In this document: positions 34,449-42,917 of the stretch, one piece after another
Position numbering within the stretch: the first letter of the stretch is position 1
Layout: the number at the start of each line of letters is the position of its first letter
Source of the DNA: Chryseobacterium luteum
Lineage (GTDB): Bacteria > Bacteroidota > Bacteroidia > Flavobacteriales > Weeksellaceae
Assembly (NCBI RefSeq): GCF_000737785.1
Contig: NZ_JPRO01000012.1
Span: 1 to 64,000 of the forward strand
Length of the DNA: 64,000 bases
Reading direction: 5' to 3'
The notes under the pieces: generated by a model
Databases searched by the model: none
What the model saw: only the letters and a program-made list of their open reading frames with translations
What the model was told of the DNA's origin: nothing
Translations under genes and position numbers: made by a program

Positions 34449-36074
34449 ATGTCAAAAGCAATTTCGCAAGTACCATTTGCAGTAAACGAGCCGGTAAATT
34501 CTTATGTACCGGGATCTCCGGAAGTTAAAAGCCTTATTGCCACTTACAAAAAAATGTGGGCCGAGAAGACAGAAATTCCAATGATCATCAACGGAAAGGA
34601 AGTGAAAACTGACGAGAAAGTTCAGCTTCAGTCTCCTCAGGATCATGCTCATGATTTCGGGTTTTACTATAAAGGTACGATGCAGCATGTAGATGACGCT
34701 ATCAACGCGGCACTGGCAGCAAAAAAAGAATGGAACGAACTGGGCTGGGAACAGCGTGCAGCTATTTTCCTTAAGGCAGCTGATCTTTTGGCCGGGCCTT
34801 ACAGAGACGTGATCAATGCAGCGACTATGATCGGACAGTCCAAGAATGTACACCAGGCTGAAATTGATGCGGCGTGTGAATTCATCGATTTCTTGAGATT
34901 CAACGTAGAATTCATGACTGAAATGTATTCTGAGCAGCCGGTTTCCGACAGCGGAATCTGGAACCGTGTAGAGTACAGACCATTGGAAGGGTTCTGTTTT
35001 GCGGTAACTCCATTCAACTTCACGGCGATCTCCGGAAACCTGCCTGCCTGTATGGCAATGCTTGGAAACGTTGTTGTTTGGAAGCCTTCCGACAAGCAGG
35101 TTTATTCTGCCAAAGTAATCATGGATGTATTAATTGAAGCGGGTCTTCCTGCGGGTGTTATCAACATGGTTTTCACAGACGGGAAAGAAACTGCTGAAAA
35201 AGTACTTGCACATCGTGATTTTGCAGGTCTTCACTTCACAGGTTCTACTAAAGTATTCCAGGGAATGTGGAAAATGATCGGTGATAATATTCATAACTAC
35301 AGAACATATCCGAGAATCGTTGGGGAAACCGGTGGAAAAGATTTCGTGATCGCTCACCCTTCTTCAAATGTGGAGGCCGTAGCTACTGCTTTGGTAAGAG
35401 GTTCTTTTGAATATCAGGGACAGAAATGTTCTGCCGCTTCAAGAGCTTATGTTCCTAAGTCTCTTTGGGCTGATGTGAAAAAAGTGATGGAAACCCAGAT
35501 CAATTCAATTAAAGTGGGTTCTCCGGAAGATCCTTCAAACTTCGTTAATGCGGTAATCGACAAAAATTCTTTTGAGAAATGTAAAGGTTATATCGACAGA
35601 GCAACTGCTTCTGGTGAAGCTGAAATAGCTATCGGCGGAAAAGTTGATGATTCTAAAGGATGGTTTGTATACCCAACCGTTATTGAAACGACAAATCCTC
35701 ATTACGAAAGTATGGTAGAAGAGATCTTCGGCCCTATTTTATCCGTATATGTATATGAAGATCAGGACTGGAAAGAAACCTTGAAGCTGGTAGATTCCAC
35801 TTCACCATATTCGTTGACAGGTTCTGTTTTCTCACAAGATCGTTACGCAATCAATGAGGCCTTCAAAGCTTTGGAAAATGCTTCAGGTAACTTCTACATC
35901 AATGATAAACCAACAGGTGCTGTGGTAGGACAACAGCCTTTCGGTGGTGGAAGAGCCTCAGGAACTAATGATAAAGCCGGTTCTAAGATGAATCTTTTAA
36001 GATGGACATCTGTGAGAAGTATCAAAGAAACTTTCGTTTCTCCAAAAGACTATAAATATCCATACCTTGGATAA
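34449..36074 (+). CDS. pruA: L-glutamate gamma-semialdehyde dehydrogenase (PruA)
   Basis: A 541-residue aldehyde dehydrogenase. The start at 34449 (MSKAISQVPFAVNEPVNSYV) fits the family; the longer frame from 34404 does not. Visible landmarks are the N-terminal substrate region (PMIINGKEVKT), the oxyanion Asn in TPFNFTAISGN, the NAD-binding FTGSTKVFQGMW, the general base Glu in VGETGGKDFVIAHPSS, the nucleophile Cys in YQGQKCSAASRAYVP, and EEIFGPILSVYVY. It oxidises glutamate semialdehyde/P5C to glutamate in the second step of proline degradation. It lacks a PutA proline dehydrogenase domain, as is usual in this group. A terminator follows. Confidence 0.96.
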   Translation: MSKAISQVPFAVNEPVNSYVPGSPEVKSLIATYKKMWAEKTEIPMIINGKEVKTDEKVQLQSPQDHAHDFGFYYKGTMQHVDDAINAALAAKKEWNELGWEQRAAIFLKAADLLAGPYRDVINAATMIGQSKNVHQAEIDAACEFIDFLRFNVEFMTEMYSEQPVSDSGIWNRVEYRPLEGFCFAVTPFNFTAISGNLPACMAMLGNVVVWKPSDKQVYSAKVIMDVLIEAGLPAGVINMVFTDGKETAEKVLAHRDFAGLHFTGSTKVFQGMWKMIGDNIHNYRTYPRIVGETGGKDFVIAHPSSNVEAVATALVRGSFEYQGQKCSAASRAYVPKSLWADVKKVMETQINSIKVGSPEDPSNFVNAVIDKNSFEKCKGYIDRATASGEAEIAIGGKVDDSKGWFVYPTVIETTNPHYESMVEEIFGPILSVYVYEDQDWKETLKLVDSTSPYSLTGSVFSQDRYAINEAFKALENASGNFYINDKPTGAVVGQQPFGGGRASGTNDKAGSKMNLLRWTSVRSIKETFVSPKDYKYPYLG

Positions 36075-36130
36075 AAATTAGGTTGTGAATTATTGGTGAA
36101 TAATCGGTAATCAGCAATGAATAATAATAC

Positions 36131-36158
36131 AGCCCTGGAATTTATTCCGGGGCTTTTT
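36131..36158 (+). terminator. Terminator after pruA
   Basis: The stem AGCCCTGGAA / TTCCGGGGCT (one G-T pair) is followed by TTTTC, 57 nt past the pruA stop. Confidence 0.75.
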
Positions 36159-36394
36159 CATAGATCAATGATAATGATTTGCTGATCAAAAGTAATGATT
36201 GCGCGGATATTTAAAGCTTTAGATTTAACCTTTGAACTGATCAATTTGTCTTAAACTGTTATCTATTCCACTGTTATGCTGCAGACACCCATTCTCTAAC
36301 ATTTTTTTAACAAACTTTATCTATATTTAATATTTCATAATAACTTTTAGGAATAATTATTGAATTCTAACAATAACAACAAAAATAAAATATT

Positions 36395-36616
36395 ATGAAA
36401 AAGTTTTTAATAGCAGCCATAGGTTTAGGATTAGTAGTTGTGAGCTGCGGAACCAAAGAATCTTCTATGCCTTCCGGCAATTCTGATTCGGCAGCAGTAG
36501 ATAACGCCACAACTGCAGCACCTAGTACAACCGATTCAACGGCTGCAAGCATGGCAACTCCTGATACTGTTAAGATGAAAGTAGATTCGGCGGCTGCCAC
36601 ACCTCCGGCTAAATAG
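36395..36616 (+). CDS. Small Ala/Ser/Thr-rich lipoprotein A
   Basis: A 73-residue lipoprotein with signal MKKFLIAAIGLGLVVVSC (lipobox VVSC). The mature part is low-complexity, rich in Ala, Ser, Thr and Asp (NSDSAAVDNATTAAPSTTDS), and ends with DTVKMKVDSAAATPPAK. It shares the tail motif DTVKxKxDS with the lipoprotein at 36815-37024, which suggests a small family. Function unknown. It has its own terminator at 36642-36676. Confidence 0.75.
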   Translation: MKKFLIAAIGLGLVVVSCGTKESSMPSGNSDSAAVDNATTAAPSTTDSTAASMATPDTVKMKVDSAAATPPAK

Positions 36617-36641
36617 ATACACACAGTTTAATTTAAAATGG

Positions 36642-36676
36642 AAAATCCGCAGATGAAAGCTCTGCGGATTTTTTTT
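36642..36676 (+). terminator. Terminator after lipoprotein A
   Basis: A 12-bp perfect stem AAAATCCGCAGA / TCTGCGGATTTT with a 7-nt loop (TGAAAGC), followed by further T. Confidence 0.85.
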
Positions 36677-36778
36677 GCAAATAAGTAAGCCTGATATAAT
36701 TTTCTGTTTCTTTATTATTCTACTGAAGATTTCTCAGAATATGTAACTGACGGTTATAAAAAAGATCTTAATATTCTT

Positions 36779-36786
36779 TATATTTG
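36779..36786 (+). promoter_or_regulatory. -7 element upstream of lipoprotein B
   Basis: TATATTTG fits TAnnTTTG and lies 28 nt before the ATG at 36815. No clear -33 TTG. Confidence 0.45.
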
Positions 36787-36814
36787 ATTGTAATAAACAT
36801 CAAAATTAACTATT

Positions 36815-37024
36815 ATGAAAAAATTATGGATAGGTGCTGTTCTGGGAATATTGTTTTTAGGAAGCTGTGCCCAGAACAAGGAGAAAAGAGAAGAGTTTAA
36901 AGATGAGCACAACAAGGATTCATTGAGAAATCATATGGGGGATTCCGCAGTTGCCAATTCTGAGCCTGCTCCGGTTGCCCATGATACGGTCAAAGTAAAA
37001 ACCGACAGTCTGAAAACGAAATAA
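36815..37024 (+). CDS. Small charged lipoprotein B
   Basis: A 69-residue lipoprotein with signal MKKLWIGAVLGILFLGSC (lipobox LGSC). The mature peptide is rich in Lys, Glu and Asp (QNKEKREEFKDEHNKDSLRN) and ends APVAHDTVKVKTDSLKTK. The tail resembles that of lipoprotein A at 36395-36616. A repair, stress or envelope-packing role would be guesswork. The terminator hairpin at 37031-37057 begins 6 nt after the stop. Confidence 0.75.
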   Translation: MKKLWIGAVLGILFLGSCAQNKEKREEFKDEHNKDSLRNHMGDSAVANSEPAPVAHDTVKVKTDSLKTK

Positions 37025-37030
37025 CAAAAA

Positions 37031-37057
37031 CAAATCCGCAGCAATGCTGCGGATTTG
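37031..37057 (+). terminator. Hairpin after lipoprotein B
   Basis: The perfect 12-bp stem CAAATCCGCAGC / GCTGCGGATTTG encloses AAT. It lacks a strong T run. Confidence 0.7.
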
Positions 37058-37623
37058 TACTTAAAAAAACTTGACTGAAAAAAACCGGGCAATCAACCCC
37101 GATTGTACTATAAGTTTTTATCGCATCAGGCAGGTTGTACCGCCAGATCAATAAATGTGTTGGCTATAATAAATACATCCGTCATCTTTTTTGCTTATAA
37201 ATAGCATCTTAAGAAAAGCATTGGGGGAGAATCCCCCTCAGCTATGGATCCGCTGCTTGTTTTTCGCACCGGAATCCAGACTCGCAACCCGCACAGCTGT
37301 ATCCATTATCGTCCCAAAGGCAGCATTAGAATACATATGCTATGCAATCGTTAAGGTTGACATCCGTTTAATTTACCGGAAGATTTCATGGTTTGAATAA
37401 AATAATTACCAGATATTTTACAATGTCCGGTAATTGTGTGTCTGAGATTGAACGCTGTTCTGCCTTATCAGAAATGAAAGATTAAAAAATGAGTGACAAA
37501 CTGCAGCAGGTCCATTCCCTTAAAGCTTGCGCAAAGATATAGATGTGAAGGTCTTACGTAAAACAATAGGTTACCCATTTTCATGAAAATGAAAAGCCAG
37601 AATAGGTAAAAAACACCTGTTTC
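37058..37623. other. Intergenic region without recognised gene
   Basis: About 570 nt. A short minus-strand frame of 32 codons (AAFGTIMDTAVRVASLDSG) is present but too short to assign. The rest shows nothing clear. Confidence 0.4.
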
Positions 37624-39261
37624 TTAATTGTTTTCGCGAAAATGGGTATTTTTATCTGATTGATTTTCAGCGTCCAGATATTTAATATATGAGGAAGGAG
37701 AAAAATCGGTTACCGCTTTAAATACGGAAGCGAATTTACTGTGTGAAGAAAAACCGCATTCGTCGGCAAGAATACTTATTTTGTACTGCCTGTACTTATC
37801 ATCATTGATCAGTTTGTCTACAATATAATTAATCCTTAAACGGTTAATGTATGTTTTGACATCTGCATTTTTATGCCGGTTGATTAGATAAGACAGATAT
37901 TTCGTGTTGGTATTGAGTTCCGCAGCCAAAAAGGATAAAGACATATTTTTATTGTTATACAGCTCCCCTTTTTCAAATTCGTCAAGACGTTCTAGAAGCT
38001 TCGATTCTGTTTCGGAAGTCATCAGGGATTCACTTTTGCGTTTACCCGTTTCTCCTGTCCTGTCATCCACTTCTTCTACGGAAATATTTGAAAAGTCAGA
38101 GTTTTCTTTTTTTAAAGGTGAGGATTCACTGCGCGAACTGATCATCCGCAGCTGGGTTCTTATAATATTCCTGAATTTTGCACGCTGTTTTTTCTGTTTT
38201 ATCCTAAAGAAAACAACGATCGCAACGAGGGCAGCAAACAGGAGCATAATTGCTGCATTTTTAACCATACTGATCTGGGCACTTTTCCTATTAGGTTTCA
38301 CCAAAGCCTCCGGACTTTTAATAGCGAATTCACGGTTTCTGGCAGTAAGGCTGTCATAAGCCTTTACATACTTTACAGCATAAATTGAAGCCTTTGAATT
38401 ATCCCCTATTCCTTCATAATAATCATTGATATTGGAATATACGGCTTTTTTCAGTTTAAGGCTCCGGGAACTGTCGGCGATATTTTCAGCTTTTTTCAGA
38501 TAGATTTCGGCCCCTTTCCAGTTTTTCTGTTTCAGGCGGATTCCGCCCATTCCGTTATACACAAGACCCAGGGTACAGGATTTATTTTTAAGCAACGATT
38601 GTGCTTTGTGGTAATAGCTCTCGGAAGTCACGTAATCTTTAAGCTTAAAATATACATCCCCGAGGATCTGGTAAGAAGCTGCTACAGCCCGTTTATTTTT
38701 TTTTTTATTATCCTCAATATTATCTTTGGCAAAAGAATGCAATGAAAGTTCGATATACTTTACGGCCTCGGGATAATCACCCTGTTCCATTTCATAATAC
38801 GCCATTTCCTGGTTCAGCAATCCCAACATTTCCGCTTTTTCCCGGGTGTCGATGATGTGTTTTGCTGCTTCCATGCCTTGCAGCGTATATTTTTTTGATC
38901 TTTCAAAAAGGCCTACCAGCCGGTATTCTCTGGCCAAAAACTCATTGGTCCGGCACAACCATTCCGCATCATCAATATGGCTTAACATAGAATGGGCATT
39001 TTCACCATAGTATATGGATTTTTTAAATTCACCGGCAGCGTGGTAAAGTTTGGCAGAAAGTAAAAGACTCTTCACTTTATCCAGAGGATTTTTTGCCGTT
39101 ATATATAGGGAATCAGCCGTTTTTAAAGCTTTGGGAATATCTTTTTGAGCCACCTGAACGGATGTTCTTGCGCAGATCTGGTCAAAACTGTATTTTTTCT
39201 GCGCAAGTAAAGGGACAGCAGTAATGAACAAAAACAAAAGTTTCAGCAGGCTTCTGGACAT
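37624..39261 (-). CDS. TPR-containing AraC-type transcriptional regulator, membrane-anchored
   Basis: A 545-residue hybrid typical of Flavobacteriia. The start at 39261 (MSRSLLKLLFLFITAVPLLA) gives a signal peptide. The periplasmic part contains about six TPRs (ALKTADSLYITAKNPLDKVK, AASYQILGDVYFKLKDYVTS, NGMGGIRLKQKNWKGAEIYL). One membrane span follows at ~335-355 (AAIMLLFAALVAIVVFFRI), then the cytoplasmic linker, and an AraC/XylS HTH at the C-terminus (LSFLAAELNTNTKYLSYLIN, ISILADECGFSSHSKFASVF). It should detect a periplasmic signal and regulate transcription directly. Targets unknown. Its start faces the thioredoxin gene on the other strand. Confidence 0.88.
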   Translation of the reverse strand: MSRSLLKLLFLFITAVPLLAQKKYSFDQICARTSVQVAQKDIPKALKTADSLYITAKNPLDKVKSLLLSAKLYHAAGEFKKSIYYGENAHSMLSHIDDAEWLCRTNEFLAREYRLVGLFERSKKYTLQGMEAAKHIIDTREKAEMLGLLNQEMAYYEMEQGDYPEAVKYIELSLHSFAKDNIEDNKKKNKRAVAASYQILGDVYFKLKDYVTSESYYHKAQSLLKNKSCTLGLVYNGMGGIRLKQKNWKGAEIYLKKAENIADSSRSLKLKKAVYSNINDYYEGIGDNSKASIYAVKYVKAYDSLTARNREFAIKSPEALVKPNRKSAQISMVKNAAIMLLFAALVAIVVFFRIKQKKQRAKFRNIIRTQLRMISSRSESSPLKKENSDFSNISVEEVDDRTGETGKRKSESLMTSETESKLLERLDEFEKGELYNNKNMSLSFLAAELNTNTKYLSYLINRHKNADVKTYINRLRINYIVDKLINDDKYRQYKISILADECGFSSHSKFASVFKAVTDFSPSSYIKYLDAENQSDKNTHFRENN

Positions 39262-39521
39262 AAAGAAATAAATTATTATTTTGATTGTATAATAATTCAT
39301 CATTCTCATGGTTGCCTTTTTGTTTTTACAAAGCTACTGATATTTTATATTTTATTAAAACATTCTTATCTTATTTAATTTTTTTAACTAAAAAGCTAAA
39401 TATTGTTTATTTTAATAACATATCATCCACAATTATCACTTCAAATAGATTTATTATATATCAGACTAAATTATCCGTAACTATTTTGTTTATTCACCTA
39501 CTTATTTGTTAACATAATTAT

Positions 39522-39529
39522 TACATTTG
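39522..39529 (+). promoter_or_regulatory. -7 element upstream of the thioredoxin-family gene
   Basis: TACATTTG fits TAnnTTTG, 19 nt before the ATG at 39549. TTTG at 39505 is 13 nt upstream, shorter than usual. Confidence 0.45.
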
Positions 39530-39548
39530 TAGTCAATAAAAAAGTTTT

Positions 39549-40709
39549 ATGAAAAAATTAGCAATATTTTCTTCTTTGTTTATAGGAGCTCTGGCTCTTG
39601 CACAGGGAATTAAATTTGAAGACAGCAATTTTGCTGCTATACTGGCAAAAGCAAAAAAAGAGAATAAACTTATATTTGTAGATGCCTATGCATCATGGTG
39701 CGGCCCATGCAAACTGATGGTAAAAAACATTTTTCCGCTGCAGACCGTGGGAGATTTTTACAATTCCCATTTCGTGAATGCAAAAATAGACATGGAGAAA
39801 GGGGAAGGAATAGGCCTTGCCAAGAAGTACAATGTAAAGGCATTTCCAACTTATCTTTTCATCAACGGTGACGGAGAAGAGGTTCACAGAACACTGGGCT
39901 ATGTGGAAGAAAAAGATTTCATCCAGTTTGCTAAAGACGCCGAAGATCCGAATAAAAGGCTTACCGCATTGAAGCAAAAGTTTGAAAATGGGGAAAAAGA
40001 TCCTGCATTTTTAAAGAATCTTGCAGAACTTACCATTTATAATGATTCAGAATTTGCGGGAAAAGTGCTGGACCGTTATTTCCAGCAGAAGACAACGCTT
40101 GATCAGGATGATGTACAGATGCTTCTTTCGGGGACACAGAGCACGGAAAGCCCGTTATATAAGATTTTTCAGTCAAAAAAATCCGAGATCATCAAAATTT
40201 TCCCGGAAGATAGATATGCAAAATTCGACAAAAATATAAAGCTTAATACGATCCTTAAAAAGTCTTACAATGCAGATACAAAAACCTGGAATGAAAGCTA
40301 CTTCCTGACAGAATCACAAAAATTCATGACGAAGGATGAATCGGAAAAGATGCTAAAAAGAGCAAAGGCAAACAGGGCTCTAAAGGATAAGGATATCACA
40401 ACCTACGAAAAGATCACACTGGAACTGTACAAAGATTATTCTACAGCCAATTCTGAAGAACTAAATTCTTTAGCATGGAATTTCTTTGAAAATATAAACA
40501 CTAAAGCTTCTCTGGAAAAAGCAGTAGCCTGGGCTCAGGAATCTGTAAAAAAAGATGAAAACTATGCCAATACAGATACTCTGGCTAATCTTTACAACAA
40601 GATCGGAGATAAAAAGAACGCAAAGATCTGGGCTGAAAAGTCTGTTCAGCTGGCTAAAAGCACAGGACAGGATTCAACGGATACAGAGAAATTGTTGGAG
40701 AGCCTTTAA
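39549..40709 (+). CDS. Exported thioredoxin-family protein with C-terminal helical domain
   Basis: A 386-residue protein with a signal peptide (MKKLAIFSSLFIGALALAQ). Residues ~25-135 are a thioredoxin fold with the active site ASWCGPCKLM (~49-58), cis-Pro loop VKAFPTYLFIN and NAKIDMEKGEG. The C-terminal 240 residues are helical with TPR-like character (NSLAWNFFENINTKASLEKA, YANTDTLANLYNKIGDKKNA). It probably acts as a periplasmic disulfide reductase or oxidase; the partner is unknown. It is transcribed away from the TPR-AraC gene and ends in a strong terminator. Confidence 0.88.
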   Translation: MKKLAIFSSLFIGALALAQGIKFEDSNFAAILAKAKKENKLIFVDAYASWCGPCKLMVKNIFPLQTVGDFYNSHFVNAKIDMEKGEGIGLAKKYNVKAFPTYLFINGDGEEVHRTLGYVEEKDFIQFAKDAEDPNKRLTALKQKFENGEKDPAFLKNLAELTIYNDSEFAGKVLDRYFQQKTTLDQDDVQMLLSGTQSTESPLYKIFQSKKSEIIKIFPEDRYAKFDKNIKLNTILKKSYNADTKTWNESYFLTESQKFMTKDESEKMLKRAKANRALKDKDITTYEKITLELYKDYSTANSEELNSLAWNFFENINTKASLEKAVAWAQESVKKDENYANTDTLANLYNKIGDKKNAKIWAEKSVQLAKSTGQDSTDTEKLLESL

Positions 40710-40724
40710 TAGAATTATTATTAT

Positions 40725-40770
40725 AAACAGGGAATCCGCCGAGCTTTGCTCGGCGGATTCCCTGTTTTAT
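40725..40770 (+). terminator. Very strong terminator after the thioredoxin gene
   Basis: A perfect 20-bp stem (40725-40744 with 40748-40767) closes around a 3-nt TTT loop. T-rich sequence follows. It can also stop traffic from the convergent fabH gene. Confidence 0.9.
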
Positions 40771-40879
40771 TTTTTGAACCACCCCGTCAGATCTTCGATC
40801 TACCATCCCTCCGGAGGAGAGGAATTATCGGTTGGCGGTTGGGTTATTTCTCGTTTACTATTGGTCTATAGGCCAACGG

Positions 40880-41902
40880 TTAATATTCAAACAGAACGCT
40901 TCCCCATGTAAATCCGCTTCCAAATGCTGAAAGAAGTACCAGATCTCCTCTTTTGATCTTTCCTTCTTCAATAGCTTCATTTAAAGCAATAGGAATAGAA
41001 GCAGCGGTTGTATTCCCGTATTTCTGAATATTATTATGGATTTTTTCATCCGGAAGACCGAATTTCTGCTGTACAAACTGGGCAATTCTAAGATTGGCCT
41101 GGTGAGGAATGAACATATCAAGATCTTCAATTGTTTTTCCTGCTTTATCCAGGGCTTCCTGCATGGTTTCAGGGAATCTTGTTACGGCATGCTTGAATAC
41201 AAAATTGCCGTTCATGATCGGATACACTTCTTTGCTGGTCACATTCTCAGGTTCTTTTCTCATCCTGTCGCTCCATCCGAATTTGGAACCCGGGAACTGC
41301 GTACACAATTCGTCGGCATACTTCCCTTCAGAATGCATATTCACGGCCAAAATATCTCCTGCATTTTCATCTTCCGTTGCCGAAAGCACAATAGCTCCTG
41401 CCCCATCTCCAAAGATTACTGAAACTCCTCTTCCTTCGTCCGAGAAATCAAGTCCGAAAGAATGAACCTCAGCTCCTACTACAAGAATGTTTTTATACGT
41501 TCCGGATTTGATAAAAGCATTGGCAACACTCATTGCATATACAAATCCTGAACACTGGTTTCTGACATCCAACGCACCGATGGTATCACATCCCAGCATA
41601 TCCTGAAGCAAAACACCGCAACCCGGGAAATAATAATCCGGAGAGAGTGTCGCAAAAACAATATAATCTATATCCTGAGCGGTAAGACCTGCCTTTTCAA
41701 GAGCCTTTTCAGAGGCTTTAAATGCCAGATAGGCAGTGGTCTCCTGAGCATCGTTTCTGTTTTTTCTGTGTCTTCTTTCTTTGATGCCCGTTCTTTCCGT
41801 AATCCATTCGTCATTGGTGGTCATCAGTTTAGCTAAATCATCATTCGTAACAACATTATCCGGGACATGAAATCCAATTCCCTTTATTGTACTTTTAATC
41901 AT
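40880..41902 (-). CDS. fabH: 3-oxoacyl-ACP synthase III (FabH)
   Basis: A 340-residue condensing enzyme. The catalytic triad can be placed: Cys117 in DVRNQCSGFVYAM, His267 in FIPHQANLRIAQF and Asn297 in KYGNTTAASIP. The N-terminal TGIKERRHR loop is typical of FabH. It starts fatty acid synthesis by condensing an acyl-CoA primer with malonyl-ACP; in flavobacteria branched primers are usually used, so the substrate may be isobutyryl- or isovaleryl-CoA. Alternative KAS III roles in other pathways cannot be excluded. A promoter with correct spacing lies upstream. Confidence 0.92.
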   Translation of the reverse strand: MIKSTIKGIGFHVPDNVVTNDDLAKLMTTNDEWITERTGIKERRHRKNRNDAQETTAYLAFKASEKALEKAGLTAQDIDYIVFATLSPDYYFPGCGVLLQDMLGCDTIGALDVRNQCSGFVYAMSVANAFIKSGTYKNILVVGAEVHSFGLDFSDEGRGVSVIFGDGAGAIVLSATEDENAGDILAVNMHSEGKYADELCTQFPGSKFGWSDRMRKEPENVTSKEVYPIMNGNFVFKHAVTRFPETMQEALDKAGKTIEDLDMFIPHQANLRIAQFVQQKFGLPDEKIHNNIQKYGNTTAASIPIALNEAIEEGKIKRGDLVLLSAFGSGFTWGSVLFEY

Positions 41903-41921
41903 ATAGTTTGTTTAATTTTGA

Positions 41922-41955
41922 CAAAGATAAAATTATTTAACACATAGTTTTTCAA
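41922..41955 (-). promoter_or_regulatory. Promoter of fabH
   Basis: On the minus strand the -7 box TATCTTTG is at 41929-41922 and TTG at 41955-41953, with 23 nt between. The ATG at 41902 follows 19 nt downstream of the -7 box. Confidence 0.55.
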
Positions 41956-41975
41956 AATACTAGTATTTTTATTAT

Positions 41976-42875
41976 ATGCCAATCGACACGATATACAGAG
42001 ACTCCCAGTGTGAATGGGTAGATGTAGAGGCTCCCACAGCGGAAGACCTGAAATTTCTTCACGAAAGATATGAAATCAACAATCTTCTTCTGGAAGATAC
42101 AATGGATCCGAATCACCTTCCGAAATATGAAGAGGATGGCAGTATAAAATTCTTTCTCCTCCGCGAAAGTACAGAGCTGGAAAGGAAAAATCTCAATACC
42201 ATAAGCGACATCAGCACGAAAATCGGGATTTTTCTGCTGGATAATACCATCATCACCATCCACAGGATGAAGACGAGAAGCATTTCGGAGACCAAGAAAA
42301 AGGTCACGGTTACGGAGGCAGAAGTTTCACCTTCGAAAATAGCTTTAATGATTGCCCTGCTGATCATGAAAAGTTTCGATGATGAATCAATAAGCCTTCT
42401 GGAAACAATGGATAATATTGAAAACGAAATTTTCCTTAAAAATACGAACCATACCAGCCAGATCAGAAGACTGTATAAGCTGAAAAGAAAATCGGGGCTG
42501 AATTCCAGGGTACTCAGCATTTCCACGGATGCTGTGGATAAGTTTAAATTATTAAACCTTCAGGATTCTGAAATTGTTGATTTAAAGGACAAGCATAAAG
42601 ATGTAGTGACGGATTTTGATCATTTAAACATTCAGATCACCAACCTTATTTCAATGTTCCTTGCGCTTTCCGATCAGAAAGCCAACCAGGTCATGAAAGT
42701 TCTGGCTATTTATTCAGTGTATTTTTTGCCAATCACTTTTATTGCGGGTCTTTACGGAATGAATTTCGACAATATGCCTGAACTGCATCATAAATACGGC
42801 TATTTTATAACTTTAGGCTTTATGGCAATAGTGGTAATCTGTACGTTTATTTATGCGAGACGTAAGCAGTGGTAA
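41976..42875 (+). CDS. corA: CorA-type magnesium/divalent cation transporter
   Basis: A 299-residue CorA-family protein. The N-terminal ~235 residues form the cytoplasmic alpha/beta domain and the long stalk helices (DDESISLLETMDNIENEIFL, DVVTDFDHLNIQITNLISMF). Two membrane helices close the protein, the first ending in the signature IAGLYGMNFDNMPE, where GMN is the selectivity motif at the pore mouth, and the second ITLGFMAIVVICTFIYARRK. It probably forms a homopentameric Mg2+ (or Co2+/Ni2+) channel. It is divergent from fabH and followed by the patatin gene 42 nt later. Confidence 0.93.
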   Translation: MPIDTIYRDSQCEWVDVEAPTAEDLKFLHERYEINNLLLEDTMDPNHLPKYEEDGSIKFFLLRESTELERKNLNTISDISTKIGIFLLDNTIITIHRMKTRSISETKKKVTVTEAEVSPSKIALMIALLIMKSFDDESISLLETMDNIENEIFLKNTNHTSQIRRLYKLKRKSGLNSRVLSISTDAVDKFKLLNLQDSEIVDLKDKHKDVVTDFDHLNIQITNLISMFLALSDQKANQVMKVLAIYSVYFLPITFIAGLYGMNFDNMPELHHKYGYFITLGFMAIVVICTFIYARRKQW

Positions 42876-42917
42876 TTGAAATTAAAGAAAATGAAATGAA
42901 AACACCTAACCAAAGTC

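Noticed and set aside
37191..37400. 69-residue plus-strand open frame
   Set aside because: No homology is recognised; the opposite strand has an equally weak short frame (AAFGTIMDTAVRVASLDSG), so neither can be supported.
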